Below, one piece after another: positions 1 to 8,974 of a stretch of DNA of 64,000 nt (position 1 is its first letter; every line of letters starts with the position of its first letter). Origin of the DNA: Marinobacter sp. LA51 (lineage in GTDB: Bacteria; Pseudomonadota; Gammaproteobacteria; Pseudomonadales; Oleiphilaceae); contig NZ_AP028070.1 of assembly GCF_030297175.1 (NCBI RefSeq), positions 310,001-374,000 of the forward strand. Reading direction: 5' to 3'. The notes under the pieces are model-generated. The model did no database searches. It saw nothing but the letters and a program-made list of their open reading frames with translations, and had not been told where the DNA came from. The translations under genes were made by a program, and so were the position numbers.

Positions 1-1
1 C

Positions 2-1819
2 GCCGCGATTCATGGCACCGCCCTCGGTGGTGGCCTGGAAACGGCCCTGGGTTGTCATTACCGGATTGCCCTGAGCAGCGCCAAGGTTGGCCTGCCGGAA
101 GTGAAGCTGGGCCTGTTGCCCGGTGCCGGCGGAACCCAGCGCCTGCCGCGCCTGACCGGTGCCCGCAAGGCCCTGGAAATGATCACCACTGGTGAGTTTG
201 TCGGTGCCGGCGACGCCCTGAAATTGGGTATTGTTGATGCCGTTGATAAGGGTGACGACATCAGGGCCGCCGGCCTGGCCTTTGCCAACAGCATTGCCGA
301 TGAAGGCAAGCCGGTGCGCCGGGTTCGGGACCTGACCGACAAGATCGCCGCCGATCAGGGCAGTGAGGTATTTGATGAGTTCCGCGCCCAACTGGAGAAA
401 AAGGCCCGTGGCCTGTTCTCGCCGTTCAAGTGTGTGGATGCGGTGGAAGCCGCGGTCACCCTGCCATTCGATGAAGGCATGAAACGCGAGCGTGAACTGT
501 TCGTCCAGTGCATGGACTCGCCCCAGCGCGGCGGACTGATCCACGCCTTCTTCGCCGAGCGTGAAGTATCCAAGGTGAAAGGTCTGGCCAAAGACACCCC
601 GGTGCGCGACGTTAACAGTGTCGGCATCATCGGTGCCGGTACCATGGGCGGTGGCATTGCCATGAACTTCGCTAACGTTGGCATTCCCGTCACTATCGTG
701 GAAGTGAAGCAGGAAGCTCTGGACAAGGGCTTTGCGATCATCCGCAAGAACTACGAAAGCTCCGCGAAGAAAGGCCGTATCACCACCGAACAGGTGGAAG
801 AGCGCATGGCGCTGATCTCCGGCAGCCTCAGCTACGACGCCTTCAAGGACGTCGATCTGGTGATCGAGGCGGTGTTCGAGAACATGGCCATCAAGAAGGA
901 AATCTTCGCCCAGCTGGACGCCGTGTGTAAGCCCGGCGCTATCCTGGCATCAAACACTTCCACCCTGGATATCGACGAGATCGCCTCGGCCACGAAGCGC
1001 CCGGAAGATGTCGTCGGCATGCACTTCTTCAGCCCGGCCAACGTGATGAAGTTGTTGGAGAACGTGCGTGGCAGCAAGACCTCGGATGAGGTTAAAGCCA
1101 CGGTGATGGCGGTGGCCAAGAAGATTAAGAAAGTGGGTGTGCTGGTTGGCAACTGCTACGGCTTTGTTGGCAACCGCATGCTGCACAAGCGCGGTGCCGA
1201 AGCCATGGCGTTGGTTAACGAGGGTGCAACACCGCAGCAGGTGGACAAGGTGCTGACTGACCTGGGCTACCCCATGGGCCAGTTTGCCATGTCCGATCTG
1301 GCTGGCATCGACGTGGGATATCGGATCCGCCAGGAGCGCCGCAACTCCGGTGAGGATGTGCCCCTGAGCTGGATGGACAAACTCGCCGAACAGGACCGCC
1401 TTGGCCAGAAGACCATGGCCGGCGTTTATCGCTACGAGGAAGGCAGTCGCAAGCCGATCCCTGATCCGGCTGTCGACGCCATTATTGCCAACTTCCGCAA
1501 GGAACAGGGCATTACTCCGCGCGACATCACCGATCAGGAAATTCTCGAGCGCTGCATGTTCGTGATGATCAACGAAGGCGCCAAGATTCTGGAAGAGGGC
1601 GTCGCCGATCGGGCTCTGGACATCGATGTGGTGTGGATCTTCGGTTACGGCTTCCCGGCGTACCGGGGTGGCCCCATGTTCTGGGCCGACCAGCTGGGCC
1701 TGGATACCATCCTGAATGCCGTGGAAAAGTACCACGACGACATCGGTGGTGATCAGTGGAAGCCTTCGGCTCTGCTCAAGCGTCTGGTGGCGGAAGGCAA
1801 ATCCTTCGCTGATCTCTGA
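2..1819 (+). CDS. Bifunctional enoyl-CoA hydratase / 3-hydroxyacyl-CoA dehydrogenase, 5' end cut by window
   Basis: The reading frame is open from base 2, so the N-terminus lies outside the window. The visible part begins inside a crotonase domain ([12 protein letters not shown], then [21 protein letters not shown]). An NAD-binding 3-hydroxyacyl-CoA dehydrogenase domain follows, with the nucleotide motif [13 protein letters not shown] and the [12 protein letters not shown] and [15 protein letters not shown] segments, then the C-terminal helical domain ([11 protein letters not shown]). This is the FadJ/FadB-like multifunctional architecture that hydrates 2-enoyl-CoA and oxidises 3-hydroxyacyl-CoA in beta-oxidation. 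A thiolase gene starts 20 bp downstream, which supports an operon. It could be FadJ or a paralogue for a special acyl-CoA; the missing N-terminus prevents a firmer name. Confidence 0.93.
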   Translation, partial: AAIHGTALGGGLETALGCHYRIALSSAKVGLPEVKLGLLPGAGGTQRLPRLTGARKALEMITTGEFVGAGDALKLGIVDAVDKGDDIRAAGLAFANSIADEGKPVRRVRDLTDKIAADQGSEVFDEFRAQLEKKARGLFSPFKCVDAVEAAVTLPFDEGMKRERELFVQCMDSPQRGGLIHAFFAEREVSKVKGLAKDTPVRDVNSVGIIGAGTMGGGIAMNFANVGIPVTIVEVKQEALDKGFAIIRKNYESSAKKGRITTEQVEERMALISGSLSYDAFKDVDLVIEAVFENMAIKKEIFAQLDAVCKPGAILASNTSTLDIDEIASATKRPEDVVGMHFFSPANVMKLLENVRGSKTSDEVKATVMAVAKKIKKVGVLVGNCYGFVGNRMLHKRGAEAMALVNEGATPQQVDKVLTDLGYPMGQFAMSDLAGIDVGYRIRQERRNSGEDVPLSWMDKLAEQDRLGQKTMAGVYRYEEGSRKPIPDPAVDAIIANFRKEQGITPRDITDQEILERCMFVMINEGAKILEEGVADRALDIDVVWIFGYGFPAYRGGPMFWADQLGLDTILNAVEKYHDDIGGDQWKPSALLKRLVAEGKSFADL

Positions 1820-1839
1820 ACGAACTGAGGCTATCTGAA

Positions 1840-3024
1840 ATGTCTGAAGCAGTTATTGTTTCCACCGCGCGCACCGGCCTGGGCAAGTCCTACCGGGGCG
1901 CCCTGAATAACACCCACAGTGTCGACCTGGCCGGACATGTGATTCAGCACGCGGTTGCGCGTGCCGGGATTGACCCGGATATCGTTGAGGACGTGATCCT
2001 TGGTGCCACCTTCCACGAGGGCGCCCAGGGCAAGAACATCGCTCGCCTGGCCGCCCTGCGGGCCGGATTGCCGGCGACGACGGCAGGTCTGTCGATCAAC
2101 CGGTTCTGCAGTTCCGGGCTCCAGTCCATCGCCATCGCTGCCCAGCGTGTTGTGTCGGAGAAAGTGCCGGCCATGGTCGCCGGTGGCGTGGAATCCATCT
2201 CGCTGGTGCAGAACGACAAGCTGAACAGCTTCCATGCCCGCAACGAGTGGCTGATGAAGCACAAGCCTGAGCTGTACATGGCGATGATCGAAACGGCGGA
2301 TATCGTGGCGCAGCGCTATCAGGTCAGCCGCGCGTCCCAGGACGAATACGCCCTGATCTCCCAGCAGCGTACAGCCGCAGCCCAGGAAGCGGGCCGGTTT
2401 GACGATGAGATTGTGCCATTCGACGCCACCATGCTGGTGAAGAACAAGGAAACCGGCGAGGTCAGTGAACGCGACGTCACCTTGAATCGGGACGAGTGCA
2501 ACCGCCCGAATACGACACTTGAAGGCCTGCAGGGCCTGGACCCGGTTCGGGGCGAGGATCAGTTTGTCACCGCCGGCAACGCCAGCCAGCTGTCTGACGG
2601 TGCGTCCGTATGTACGGTGATGAACAGCACCTATGCCGAGAAGAATAACATCGAGCCCATGGGCATCTTCCGCGGTTTCGCCGTGGCCGGTTGCGAGCCG
2701 GACGAAATGGGCATCGGACCGGTGTTTGCGATTCCGCGTTTGTTGGCGCGTAATGGTCTGACCATGGACGACATCGATCTGTGGGAGCTGAACGAGGCGT
2801 TTGCGTCCCAGGTGGTGTACTGCCGGGATCGTCTTGGCATTCCCATGGAAAAGCTCAACGTGAACGGCGGCTCCATTGCAGTAGGTCATCCCTATGGGGT
2901 GACCGGCTCCCGGTTGACCGGTCATGCCCTGATTGAAGGCAAGCGCCGTGGTGCCAAGTATGTGGTGGTTACCATGTGCGTTGGCGGAGGCCAGGGTGCA
3001 GCCGGACTGTTCGAAGTGGTGTAA
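1840..3024 (+). CDS. Acetyl-CoA acyltransferase (thiolase)
   Basis: A 394-aa thiolase of normal length. The acyl-accepting cysteine is Cys90 in [10 protein letters not shown]. The catalytic histidine is His350 in [12 protein letters not shown], and the second cysteine is Cys380 in [13 protein letters not shown]. It cleaves 3-ketoacyl-CoA to acetyl-CoA and a shortened acyl-CoA, completing the cycle begun by the upstream hydratase/dehydrogenase. The 20-bp gap and shared strand indicate one transcription unit, probably including the downstream aldehyde dehydrogenase. It differs clearly from the pcaF-type thiolase at 56152-57354. Confidence 0.93.
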   Translation: MSEAVIVSTARTGLGKSYRGALNNTHSVDLAGHVIQHAVARAGIDPDIVEDVILGATFHEGAQGKNIARLAALRAGLPATTAGLSINRFCSSGLQSIAIAAQRVVSEKVPAMVAGGVESISLVQNDKLNSFHARNEWLMKHKPELYMAMIETADIVAQRYQVSRASQDEYALISQQRTAAAQEAGRFDDEIVPFDATMLVKNKETGEVSERDVTLNRDECNRPNTTLEGLQGLDPVRGEDQFVTAGNASQLSDGASVCTVMNSTYAEKNNIEPMGIFRGFAVAGCEPDEMGIGPVFAIPRLLARNGLTMDDIDLWELNEAFASQVVYCRDRLGIPMEKLNVNGGSIAVGHPYGVTGSRLTGHALIEGKRRGAKYVVVTMCVGGGQGAAGLFEVV

Positions 3025-3063
3025 ATGCATTCTCATTGTGACGGGTAAATCAGGAGCAAAGGC

Positions 3064-4479
3064 ATGAACGATCTGAGCAGGAATTACATCAACGGACAGT
3101 GGGTTGATTGGCGTGGTGACACCCTGGATGTCCACGAGGCCGCCACCGGCGAGGTGCTTGCCAAGGTGCCATCGTCCAACCGTGTGGTTATGGAACAGGC
3201 CATCGCCGCCGCCCATGACGCCTTCGAGACCTGGTCAGAGAGCACGCTTGAGCAGCGCCTGAAAGTACTGGAACAACTGCACGAGGGCCTGACAGCCCGC
3301 AGTGACGAGATCGCCGAAACCATTTGTCGGGAAGTGGGCATGCCGATCAAGCTGGCCACCGGCATACAGGCCGGGCTGCCCGCCACCATCACCAAGAGCT
3401 ACCTGAAACTGCTGCCGGACTTTGCCTTTACCGAGCAGGTGAAGAACTCGGAAGTGCAGTATGCGCCGGTGGGCGTGGTGGGCTGTATTACGCCGTGGAA
3501 CTACCCGTTGCACCAGGTCATCCTGAAAATCGTTCCGGCCATCGCCGCCGGTTGCACCGTGGTGCTGAAACCGTCCGAAATTGCTCCCCAGAGCGCCTAC
3601 ATTCTGGCGGAGATTCTCGATGGCACCGATCTGCCCAAAGGTGTGTTCAACCTGGTGTGTGGTCTTGGCGAAACGGTCGGCGACACTCTGATCAATCACC
3701 GGGACGTGCGCATGGTGTCGTTCACCGGCTCAACCCGCACCGGTAGCCTGATTGCCCACGCAGCCGCTGAAGATTTCAAACGCTTTGCCCTGGAAATGGG
3801 CGGCAAGTCTGCCTCGGTGGTGTTGCCGGACGCCGATTTGGCAGCCGCGGTGAAAGGCACGGTAAACAACTGCCTGCTCAACTCCGGGCAAACCTGCACC
3901 GCGTTAACCCGCCTGCTGGTGCCGGCGGATCGGCACGACGAAGCCTGTGAATTGGCGGCCGCCGCGGTAGCCAAAATGACTCCGGGTAATCCGCTGGAAG
4001 AAACCACCCGCCTGGGGCCGCTGGCCTCGGCGCAACAGCGCGACAAGGTGATGGATTTCATCAAACTGGGTATCGAAGAAGGCGCCACCCTCGTGGCCGG
4101 CGGTCCAGACGCGCCGCAAGGCTGCGATCAGGGCTATTTTGTGCAGGCCACGGTGTTCGGCAACGTCAAACCGGACAGCCGCCTTGCCCAGGAAGAAATC
4201 TTCGGCCCGGTACTGAGCATCATTCCCTACACCGATGAAGCCGACGCCATCCAAATTGCCAACGGCACCGCCTACGGTCTGTCCGGTGCAGTCTGGTCGG
4301 CCGACCAGGACAACGCCAAGCGGGTTGCGAGCAAACTGCGCACCGGCCAGGTCTTCGTTAACGGTGGCGCGTTCAACCCTCAGGCACCGTTCGGCGGCTT
4401 CGGCCACTCAGGCCTCGGCCGTGAATTCGGCAAATGGGGCCTGGAAGAATTCCTGGAAGTGCGATCACTCCAGATGTAA
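3064..4479 (+). CDS. NAD(P)-dependent aldehyde dehydrogenase
   Basis: A 471-aa aldehyde dehydrogenase superfamily protein. The general base is Glu244 in ALEMGGKSA and the nucleophile is Cys278 in SGQTCTALTR. The cofactor-domain motifs TPWNYPLHQ and SFTGSTRTG are present, as is the conserved EEIFGPVLSI block. It should oxidise an aldehyde to its acid. It follows the thiolase by 39 bp, so a role in feeding an aldehyde-derived acid into beta-oxidation is plausible, but the substrate cannot be read from sequence. The next gene is on the opposite strand. Confidence 0.92.
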   Translation: MNDLSRNYINGQWVDWRGDTLDVHEAATGEVLAKVPSSNRVVMEQAIAAAHDAFETWSESTLEQRLKVLEQLHEGLTARSDEIAETICREVGMPIKLATGIQAGLPATITKSYLKLLPDFAFTEQVKNSEVQYAPVGVVGCITPWNYPLHQVILKIVPAIAAGCTVVLKPSEIAPQSAYILAEILDGTDLPKGVFNLVCGLGETVGDTLINHRDVRMVSFTGSTRTGSLIAHAAAEDFKRFALEMGGKSASVVLPDADLAAAVKGTVNNCLLNSGQTCTALTRLLVPADRHDEACELAAAAVAKMTPGNPLEETTRLGPLASAQQRDKVMDFIKLGIEEGATLVAGGPDAPQGCDQGYFVQATVFGNVKPDSRLAQEEIFGPVLSIIPYTDEADAIQIANGTAYGLSGAVWSADQDNAKRVASKLRTGQVFVNGGAFNPQAPFGGFGHSGLGREFGKWGLEEFLEVRSLQM

Positions 4480-4520
4480 CACCCGAAGTCGGCTCGGGGG
4501 CCAGACTCCGGACCCGGAAC

Positions 4521-5102
4521 TCAGGCCTTGCCACCCAGCAAAATCCGAACGGCGGTACATGCGTCTTCCAGCTCTTCATCCCGGGGCTCTCGACCCCCAA
4601 GGATGTCGCTGTACAGGCAGGACTCGGCCAGCCGGATCATGAAGTAAGACAAGCTTTCGATATTCATCGGTGGCGTGATCTGGCCCCGAGCCACCTGGTC
4701 TTTCAATAGCCGGGTGTTGGCCTCGACGGTACGGCTGCGCAAGGTGGACTGGGACGAGGTCAGAATTTTCAGCGCGTACTCCGGATCCTGGTGGATGAAC
4801 TGCCGCAGGGGCCCGAAGTGCAGCACGGTGGAGTTGATGTGCCGATAGACACCCACCACATAGTCGATCCCGGTGCCGGGGGTGGCCCTGAGTGCCTCCT
4901 GGCGCAGGGGGTCGTACAGCGACCAGAGGACGTCACCGATTAGCAGGTCCTTGTTGCCCACCCAGCGAAACAGGGTGGCCCGGCCAATGCTGAGCTCGTC
5001 CGACAGGGCGGCAAGGTGGATGCGTTCGCCCTTGAGCCACATGCGTCGGGCCCGCTTCAGAGCGTCCGCCGGTGTTGCTCGGGTTGGTGTTTGCTCGGTC
5101 AC
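4521..5102 (-). CDS. TetR-family transcriptional regulator
   Basis: A 193-aa protein with an N-terminal helix-turn-helix (LAALSDELSIGRATLFRWVGNK, residues about 31-52) and an all-helical ligand domain. The GTG start at 5102 is supported by GAGG five bases upstream. The C-terminal half resembles the QsdR-type TetR ligand domain, a tentative reading. It is divergent from the nitronate monooxygenase-like gene at 5158 across only 55 bp. It is therefore the likely local regulator of that gene and possibly of the convergent acyl-CoA genes. I found no convincing palindromic operator in the gap. Confidence 0.88.
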   Translation of the reverse strand: MTEQTPTRATPADALKRARRMWLKGERIHLAALSDELSIGRATLFRWVGNKDLLIGDVLWSLYDPLRQEALRATPGTGIDYVVGVYRHINSTVLHFGPLRQFIHQDPEYALKILTSSQSTLRSRTVEANTRLLKDQVARGQITPPMNIESLSYFMIRLAESCLYSDILGGREPRDEELEDACTAVRILLGGKA

Positions 5103-5157
5103 TGAAACCTCATGTGGTGATTTGCAGCCATTCTAAACACAAAAAAGGAAAGCCGCT

Positions 5158-6135
5158 ATGAAGACCAGAATCACTGAAATGTTCGGCACGCGCTACCCGA
5201 TTATCCAGGGTGGCATGCACCATGTGGGCTATGCCGAACTGGCCTCGGCTGTCTCCAATGCCGGAGGTCTGGGAATCATTACCGGCCTGACCCAGCCGAC
5301 GCCTGAGGATCTGGCCCGGGAAATCGCTCGCTGCCACGAAATGACCGACCAGCCCTTTGGCGTCAACCTGACTTTCCTGCCGTCGTTCAATACTCCGCCG
5401 TATCCGGAGTACATTGACGCCATCATCGCAGGTGGCGTCAAGGCGGTGGAAACCGCCGGCCGTAGCCCGGAACAGTACATGCCCCAGCTCAAAGCGGCAG
5501 GCATCAAGGTTATCCACAAGTGCACTTCGGTGCGCCATGCCCTGAAGGCCGAACGTATTGGTTGTGATGCCGTCAGTGTTGATGGCTTCGAGTGCGGCGG
5601 CCATCCGGGGGAGGATGACATTCCCAATTTCATCCTGCTGCCCCGGGCGGCCGAGGAACTGACCATCCCCTTTGTGGCGTCTGGTGGCATGGCCGACGGT
5701 CGCAGCCTGGTTGCGGCCATGGCGTTGGGCGCCGAAGGCATGAACATGGGCACCCGCTTTCTGGCGACCAAGGATGCCCCGATTCACGACAACGTCAAAC
5801 AGGCCATCGTCGAAGCCGATGAACTTCAGACCAAGTTGATCATGCGCAACCTGCGCAACACCGAGCGGGTGATGAAGAACGCCGCGGTTGACGAAATCAT
5901 CCGGATTGAAAAGGAAAAAGGTGAGGCCGAAACCATCGACGACATCCGCCACCTGGTCACCGGTGTGAAAGGCCGGCTGGTGCTGCAGGAAGGCAAGATG
6001 GACGAGGCAGCCTGGAGTTGCGGCATGGTGGCCGGCCTGATTCACGACATTCCCAGCTGTGAAGAGCTGATCAGCCGGATCATGGCTGACGCCGAGGAAA
6101 TTGTTCGTAAGCGTCTGACGGGCTTCCTGGCCTAA
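5158..6135 (+). CDS. Nitronate monooxygenase-like FMN enzyme
   Basis: A 325-aa TIM-barrel flavoprotein of the nitronate monooxygenase / 2-nitropropane dioxygenase family. Seen directly: QGGMHHVGYAELASAVSNAG at the N-terminus, the FMN-phosphate region SVDGFECGGHPGEDD, then VASGGMADGRSLVAAMALGA and EGMNMGTRFLAT. Members oxidise nitronates, but many homologues have other or unknown substrates and some are enoyl reductase-like. AAAAAGGAAAG lies just before the ATG. The gene is divergent from the TetR gene and is followed by a strong hairpin. Confidence 0.87.
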   Translation: MKTRITEMFGTRYPIIQGGMHHVGYAELASAVSNAGGLGIITGLTQPTPEDLAREIARCHEMTDQPFGVNLTFLPSFNTPPYPEYIDAIIAGGVKAVETAGRSPEQYMPQLKAAGIKVIHKCTSVRHALKAERIGCDAVSVDGFECGGHPGEDDIPNFILLPRAAEELTIPFVASGGMADGRSLVAAMALGAEGMNMGTRFLATKDAPIHDNVKQAIVEADELQTKLIMRNLRNTERVMKNAAVDEIIRIEKEKGEAETIDDIRHLVTGVKGRLVLQEGKMDEAAWSCGMVAGLIHDIPSCEELISRIMADAEEIVRKRLTGFLA

Positions 6136-6169
6136 CGCTGGGCAAGAGCCAGCCCCTTTCTAAACTCCA

Positions 6170-6207
6170 TCACGCCCGCTGTATCCCTCACGGGCGTGAA
6201 GGTTTTG
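6170..6207 (+). terminator. Rho-independent terminator after the nitronate monooxygenase gene
   Basis: TCACGCCCG at 6170-6178 pairs with CGGGCGTGA at 6191-6199 across a 12-nt loop. A short TTTT run follows at 6203-6206. The tail overlaps the promoter-like box at 6198-6210. Confidence 0.75.
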
Positions 6208-6227
6208 TGATAGTTCCGCTATACACT
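6198..6227 (+). promoter_or_regulatory. Candidate response-regulator box and promoter upstream of the Met-rich gene
   Basis: GAAGGTTTTGTGA at 6198-6210 is identical to 8913-8925 upstream of msrAB. It contains TGAAGG and TGATAG half-sites 11 bp apart, the period typical of OmpR-family direct repeats. A -10-like TATACA or TACACT sits at 6220-6227, about 10 bp after the box. The repeated identity is seen; binding by the local response regulator is inferred. The box partly coincides with the tail of the preceding terminator. Confidence 0.5.
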
Positions 6228-6330
6228 CTTTAAGCGTTTGTGATCCTGCCGTGAGCGGCACCTGCCATTCTCCCAGTCGTGCCAGCACGCCGTGCCGGCG
6301 CCGACTGACGAATCACAAGGAGAGATCACA

Positions 6331-6633
6331 ATGAGAAATCTGACCCGAATGCTTGCCGTAACCAGCCTGAGTTTGTTTGCGCTGTTTGCTGTCGCTGGCG
6401 ACGAAATGAAGCACGACGATGGCATGATGAGCGATGACGCCATGGAGCAGGGTATGTCTGAGCAGGGCATGTCTGAGAAGGGCATGGAAAAGGATGACAT
6501 GGCTGATGACATGGGGCACGGTATGAAAGATGACGCCATGGATGCCAAGGGCATGGACGACACCATGGACAAGGACATGGACGATATGTCGATGGAAGAA
6601 GAATCCATGGGCGACAAAGACACCATGGAGTAA
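6331..6633 (+). CDS. Exported methionine-rich acidic small protein (MrpX-like)
   Basis: A 100-aa protein. The ATG at 6331 is chosen over the in-frame codon at 6292 because AAGGAGAG stands just upstream and a clean signal peptide follows (hydrophobic core LAVTSLSLFALFAVA, predicted cut after AVA at residue 22). The mature 78 residues hold 18 methionines, with Asp, Glu, Lys and Gly making up most of the rest, and no cysteine or aromatic residue. The core is a degenerate GMSEQ/GMSEK repeat. Met-rich periplasmic peptides of this kind, such as MrpX of Azospira, act as sacrificial oxidant scavengers recycled by methionine sulfoxide reductase. The neighbouring two-component genes and exported MsrAB fit that role. 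Metal (copper or silver) binding is the main alternative. It is 35 bp from the response regulator gene and likely co-transcribed. Confidence 0.8.
   Translation: MRNLTRMLAVTSLSLFALFAVAGDEMKHDDGMMSDDAMEQGMSEQGMSEKGMEKDDMADDMGHGMKDDAMDAKGMDDTMDKDMDDMSMEEESMGDKDTME
6448..6492 (+). repeat. 15-nt tandem repeat inside the Met-rich gene
   Basis: Three consecutive in-frame 15-nt units (6448-6462, 6463-6477, 6478-6492) encode QGMSE, QGMSE and KGMEK. The first two differ by one base. Slippage here could change the number of methionines without breaking the frame. Confidence 0.8.
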
Positions 6634-6668
6634 CTATTTTCCGAGGACGGAATCAGAGCCAGGGAACC

Positions 6669-7370
6669 ATGACACGAACCGTACTGATCATTGAGGACAA
6701 CCCCGGAATCGGCGAGCTGGTGCGAATGCAGGTCACCGACCTGGGCATGGACGCCATTCTTGTCGATCGCGGTGACGATGGCCTCGAACGCTTCAATCAG
6801 GGCGGAATTGATCTGGTTATCCTGGATCTGATGCTACCGGGCCTGGACGGGCTTGGGGTCTGCCGGGGTATTCGCTCCGGTGCGGGCTATGTGCCGGTGC
6901 TGATGCTGACCGCCAAGAGTAGCGAACTGGACCGGGTGCTCGGGCTGGAAATGGGCGCCGATGATTACTTGACCAAACCCTTCAGCGTGGCCGAACTGGC
7001 GGCGCGGATCAAAGCCCTGTTTCGCCGGATTGACGCCCTGTCGGCCAAGCCAGACCCCGCGCCGGAAACGGAGCAGGTGTTAATAGATGGTTTGCGGGTG
7101 GACCCGGTCCGGCGCCGGGTTTTTGTGGATGACCGGGAAGTGGATCTGACCGCCCGGGAATTCGATCTGCTTTGGCACTTTGCCTGCCATCGTGGCCGGG
7201 TGTTCAGCCGGGCCCAGCTGCTTGATGCGGTCTGGGGATATAACCACGAAGGCTATGAACACACCGTTAATACTCACATCAACCGGCTTCGTAACAAGAT
7301 CGAGACCGACCCGGCCGCGCCCCGGTACGTTCAGACGGTCTGGGGCGTCGGTTATCGGTTTATGGACTGA
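6669..7370 (+). CDS. OmpR-family response regulator
   Basis: A 233-aa two-domain regulator. The receiver domain (1-120) has acidic residues Glu9/Asp10, phospho-acceptor Asp53 in ILDLMLPGLDG, the TAK segment and the KPF motif. The C-terminal winged helix (about 140-230) includes LTAREFDLLWHFACH and VNTHINRLRNKIE. The partner kinase starts 3 bp after the stop, so the two are certainly co-expressed. The Met-rich gene lies immediately upstream and msrAB immediately downstream of the pair. This suggests the system senses an envelope stress affecting methionine, such as hypochlorite, or a metal. Confidence 0.95.
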   Translation: MTRTVLIIEDNPGIGELVRMQVTDLGMDAILVDRGDDGLERFNQGGIDLVILDLMLPGLDGLGVCRGIRSGAGYVPVLMLTAKSSELDRVLGLEMGADDYLTKPFSVAELAARIKALFRRIDALSAKPDPAPETEQVLIDGLRVDPVRRRVFVDDREVDLTAREFDLLWHFACHRGRVFSRAQLLDAVWGYNHEGYEHTVNTHINRLRNKIETDPAAPRYVQTVWGVGYRFMD

Positions 7371-7373
7371 TCC

Positions 7374-8879
7374 ATGGCGCCATCGCTATTCCGTACCCTC
7401 TACGCCCGACTGGCTCTGGGCCTGTTCCTGCTGCTGGTGATAGTTGGTGGCCTGTTCACCATGCTCAGCCTCTACTCTGTGCGGGAATACACCGGAGCCG
7501 TCTATCAGGAGCTAAATCGCGATCTGGCCAGTAGCCTGGTGACCGACCGCAACCTGGTGACCGATGGCGAGCTTAACCGGGCGGCGCTCAAGGAGTTGTT
7601 CGGGCTGTATATGACAATCAACCCGAGCATCGAGATTTACCTGCTGGACCGACAGGGCCGCATCCTGTCCTATTCCGCGGATCCCGACAAAATCAAGCGT
7701 AACCGGGTCTCACTGGCCCCGATTCAAACCCTGTTGGCGGACCCGGGCGCTTACCCCCTGCCGGGGGATGATCCACGCAGCCATGACCGGCGCAAAGTAT
7801 TCTCCGTGACTCCGGTGCCTACCAACGCCAACCCCACTGGGTATCTCTATGTGGTGCTGCGCGGTGAGGAGTATGACGCCGCTGAAAGCATGGTCCACAG
7901 CGAACGGCTGCTGCAAATGGGCGCCGGTGCATTGGCAGTGAGCCTGTTTGTGGGCCTGCTGGCGGGCCTGGTGTTTTTCCGTCTGCTGACCCGGCGACTG
8001 TCGCGGCTGACCGAGAGGGTGGAGCGTTTTGAAGCCGGCGATGGCGAGGCAGCCCTTGATGCCGTCCCCGATGCCAACCCTGATGCCAACCCTGACGCCG
8101 AGCGCGTCCCGGAGCGGGGCGATGATATCGATTACCTGGCCGCGCAGTTTGAACAGATGGCTCGGCGCATTGCCAGCCAGCTTGATCTGCTCAAGGACAA
8201 GGACCATCAGCGCCGGCAATTGGTGGCGCAGGTGTCACACGATCTGCGTACGCCCTTGGCCTCTATCCAGGGATATCTCGAAGCCCTGCAGATGAAGCAG
8301 GACGACCTCAGCCCGGTTGAGCGCGGACGATTTCTGAAAGTCGCGCTCGCGGAGACCCATCGCCTGGGCCGGCTGGTGGATGAGTTGTTTGAGTTGGCGG
8401 CGCTGGAGGCCCGGGAAAAACAGCCGGTGCCGGAGCCTTTCCTGATCGCTGAGCTGGTCCACGATGTGGTGCAGAAACACCAGCCTGAAGCTGAGCGCGC
8501 CGGAGTGGGCATGGTTATCGCTGCTGCCGATGCGGTGATGGTGCGGGCGGACATTGCCATGACCGAGCGAATTCTCGATAACCTGATCAGTAATGCCGTC
8601 AGCCATTCCCCTGCCGACAGCCAGGTGACCCTGGCGGTGCAGGGTGCCGATGGCGGCGCTCGTGTCACCGTGGCGGACGCCGGCCCGGGCATCAACGAAG
8701 ATGACCTGGCCCAATTGTTCGAGCCCTTCTACCAGGCCGCCAATGCCGCCCGCACGGGCCACGCCGGCCTGGGTCTGGCCATTGCCCAGCGCATGGCGCA
8801 ACTGCAAAAAGGTCAGCTATCGGTGCAGAATGGCACGTCTGCCGGTGCCGAGTTTCAGGTCTGGCTGCCCGGAAAATAA
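7374..8879 (+). CDS. Membrane sensor histidine kinase
   Basis: A 501-aa kinase. A transmembrane helix near residues 13-36 is followed by a periplasmic sensor loop of about 140 residues, a second helix (about 180-203) and a HAMP region. The dimerisation domain has phospho-acceptor His289 in QVSHDLRTPLASI. The ATPase domain has the N box DNLISNAVSHS, G1 VADAGPGI and G2 GHAGLGLAIA. An unusual DANPDANPDA stretch (8058-8099) sits in the HAMP region. The sensor loop is rich in charged residues and has no cysteine, which argues against cysteine-based redox sensing. The cognate regulator is the upstream gene. Confidence 0.94.
   Translation: MAPSLFRTLYARLALGLFLLLVIVGGLFTMLSLYSVREYTGAVYQELNRDLASSLVTDRNLVTDGELNRAALKELFGLYMTINPSIEIYLLDRQGRILSYSADPDKIKRNRVSLAPIQTLLADPGAYPLPGDDPRSHDRRKVFSVTPVPTNANPTGYLYVVLRGEEYDAAESMVHSERLLQMGAGALAVSLFVGLLAGLVFFRLLTRRLSRLTERVERFEAGDGEAALDAVPDANPDANPDAERVPERGDDIDYLAAQFEQMARRIASQLDLLKDKDHQRRQLVAQVSHDLRTPLASIQGYLEALQMKQDDLSPVERGRFLKVALAETHRLGRLVDELFELAALEAREKQPVPEPFLIAELVHDVVQKHQPEAERAGVGMVIAAADAVMVRADIAMTERILDNLISNAVSHSPADSQVTLAVQGADGGARVTVADAGPGINEDDLAQLFEPFYQAANAARTGHAGLGLAIAQRMAQLQKGQLSVQNGTSAGAEFQVWLPGK
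8058..8099 (+). repeat. 12-nt tandem repeat in the kinase HAMP region
   Basis: Units at 8058-8069 (divergent), 8070-8081 and 8082-8093 (identical), plus a partial unit at 8094-8099, encode DAVP-DANP-DANP-DA. The repeat is in frame, so copy-number change would alter linker length only. Confidence 0.75.
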
Positions 8880-8912
8880 ACCTGTGTCGTTATAGATTCG
8901 TAAGAAACATCA

Positions 8913-8942
8913 GAAGGTTTTGTGAAGGCAGCACGTTAGGCT
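8913..8942 (+). promoter_or_regulatory. Second copy of the 13-nt box, upstream of msrAB
   Basis: GAAGGTTTTGTGA at 8913-8925 matches 6198-6210 exactly. GAAGG recurs 11 bp later (8924-8928). A weak -10-like TTAGGC lies at 8936-8941, about 10 bp beyond the box, the same geometry as the first copy. The ATG is 49 bp downstream. It is the likely activator site of msrAB. Confidence 0.5.
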
Positions 8943-8974
8943 GGAGTCAGTAAACCAGTCACAGGAGATAAAGT

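Noticed and set aside
6292..6330. Earlier start for the Met-rich protein
   Set aside because: The added 13 residues would sit in front of a clean signal peptide, and the ribosome-binding sequence precedes 6331.
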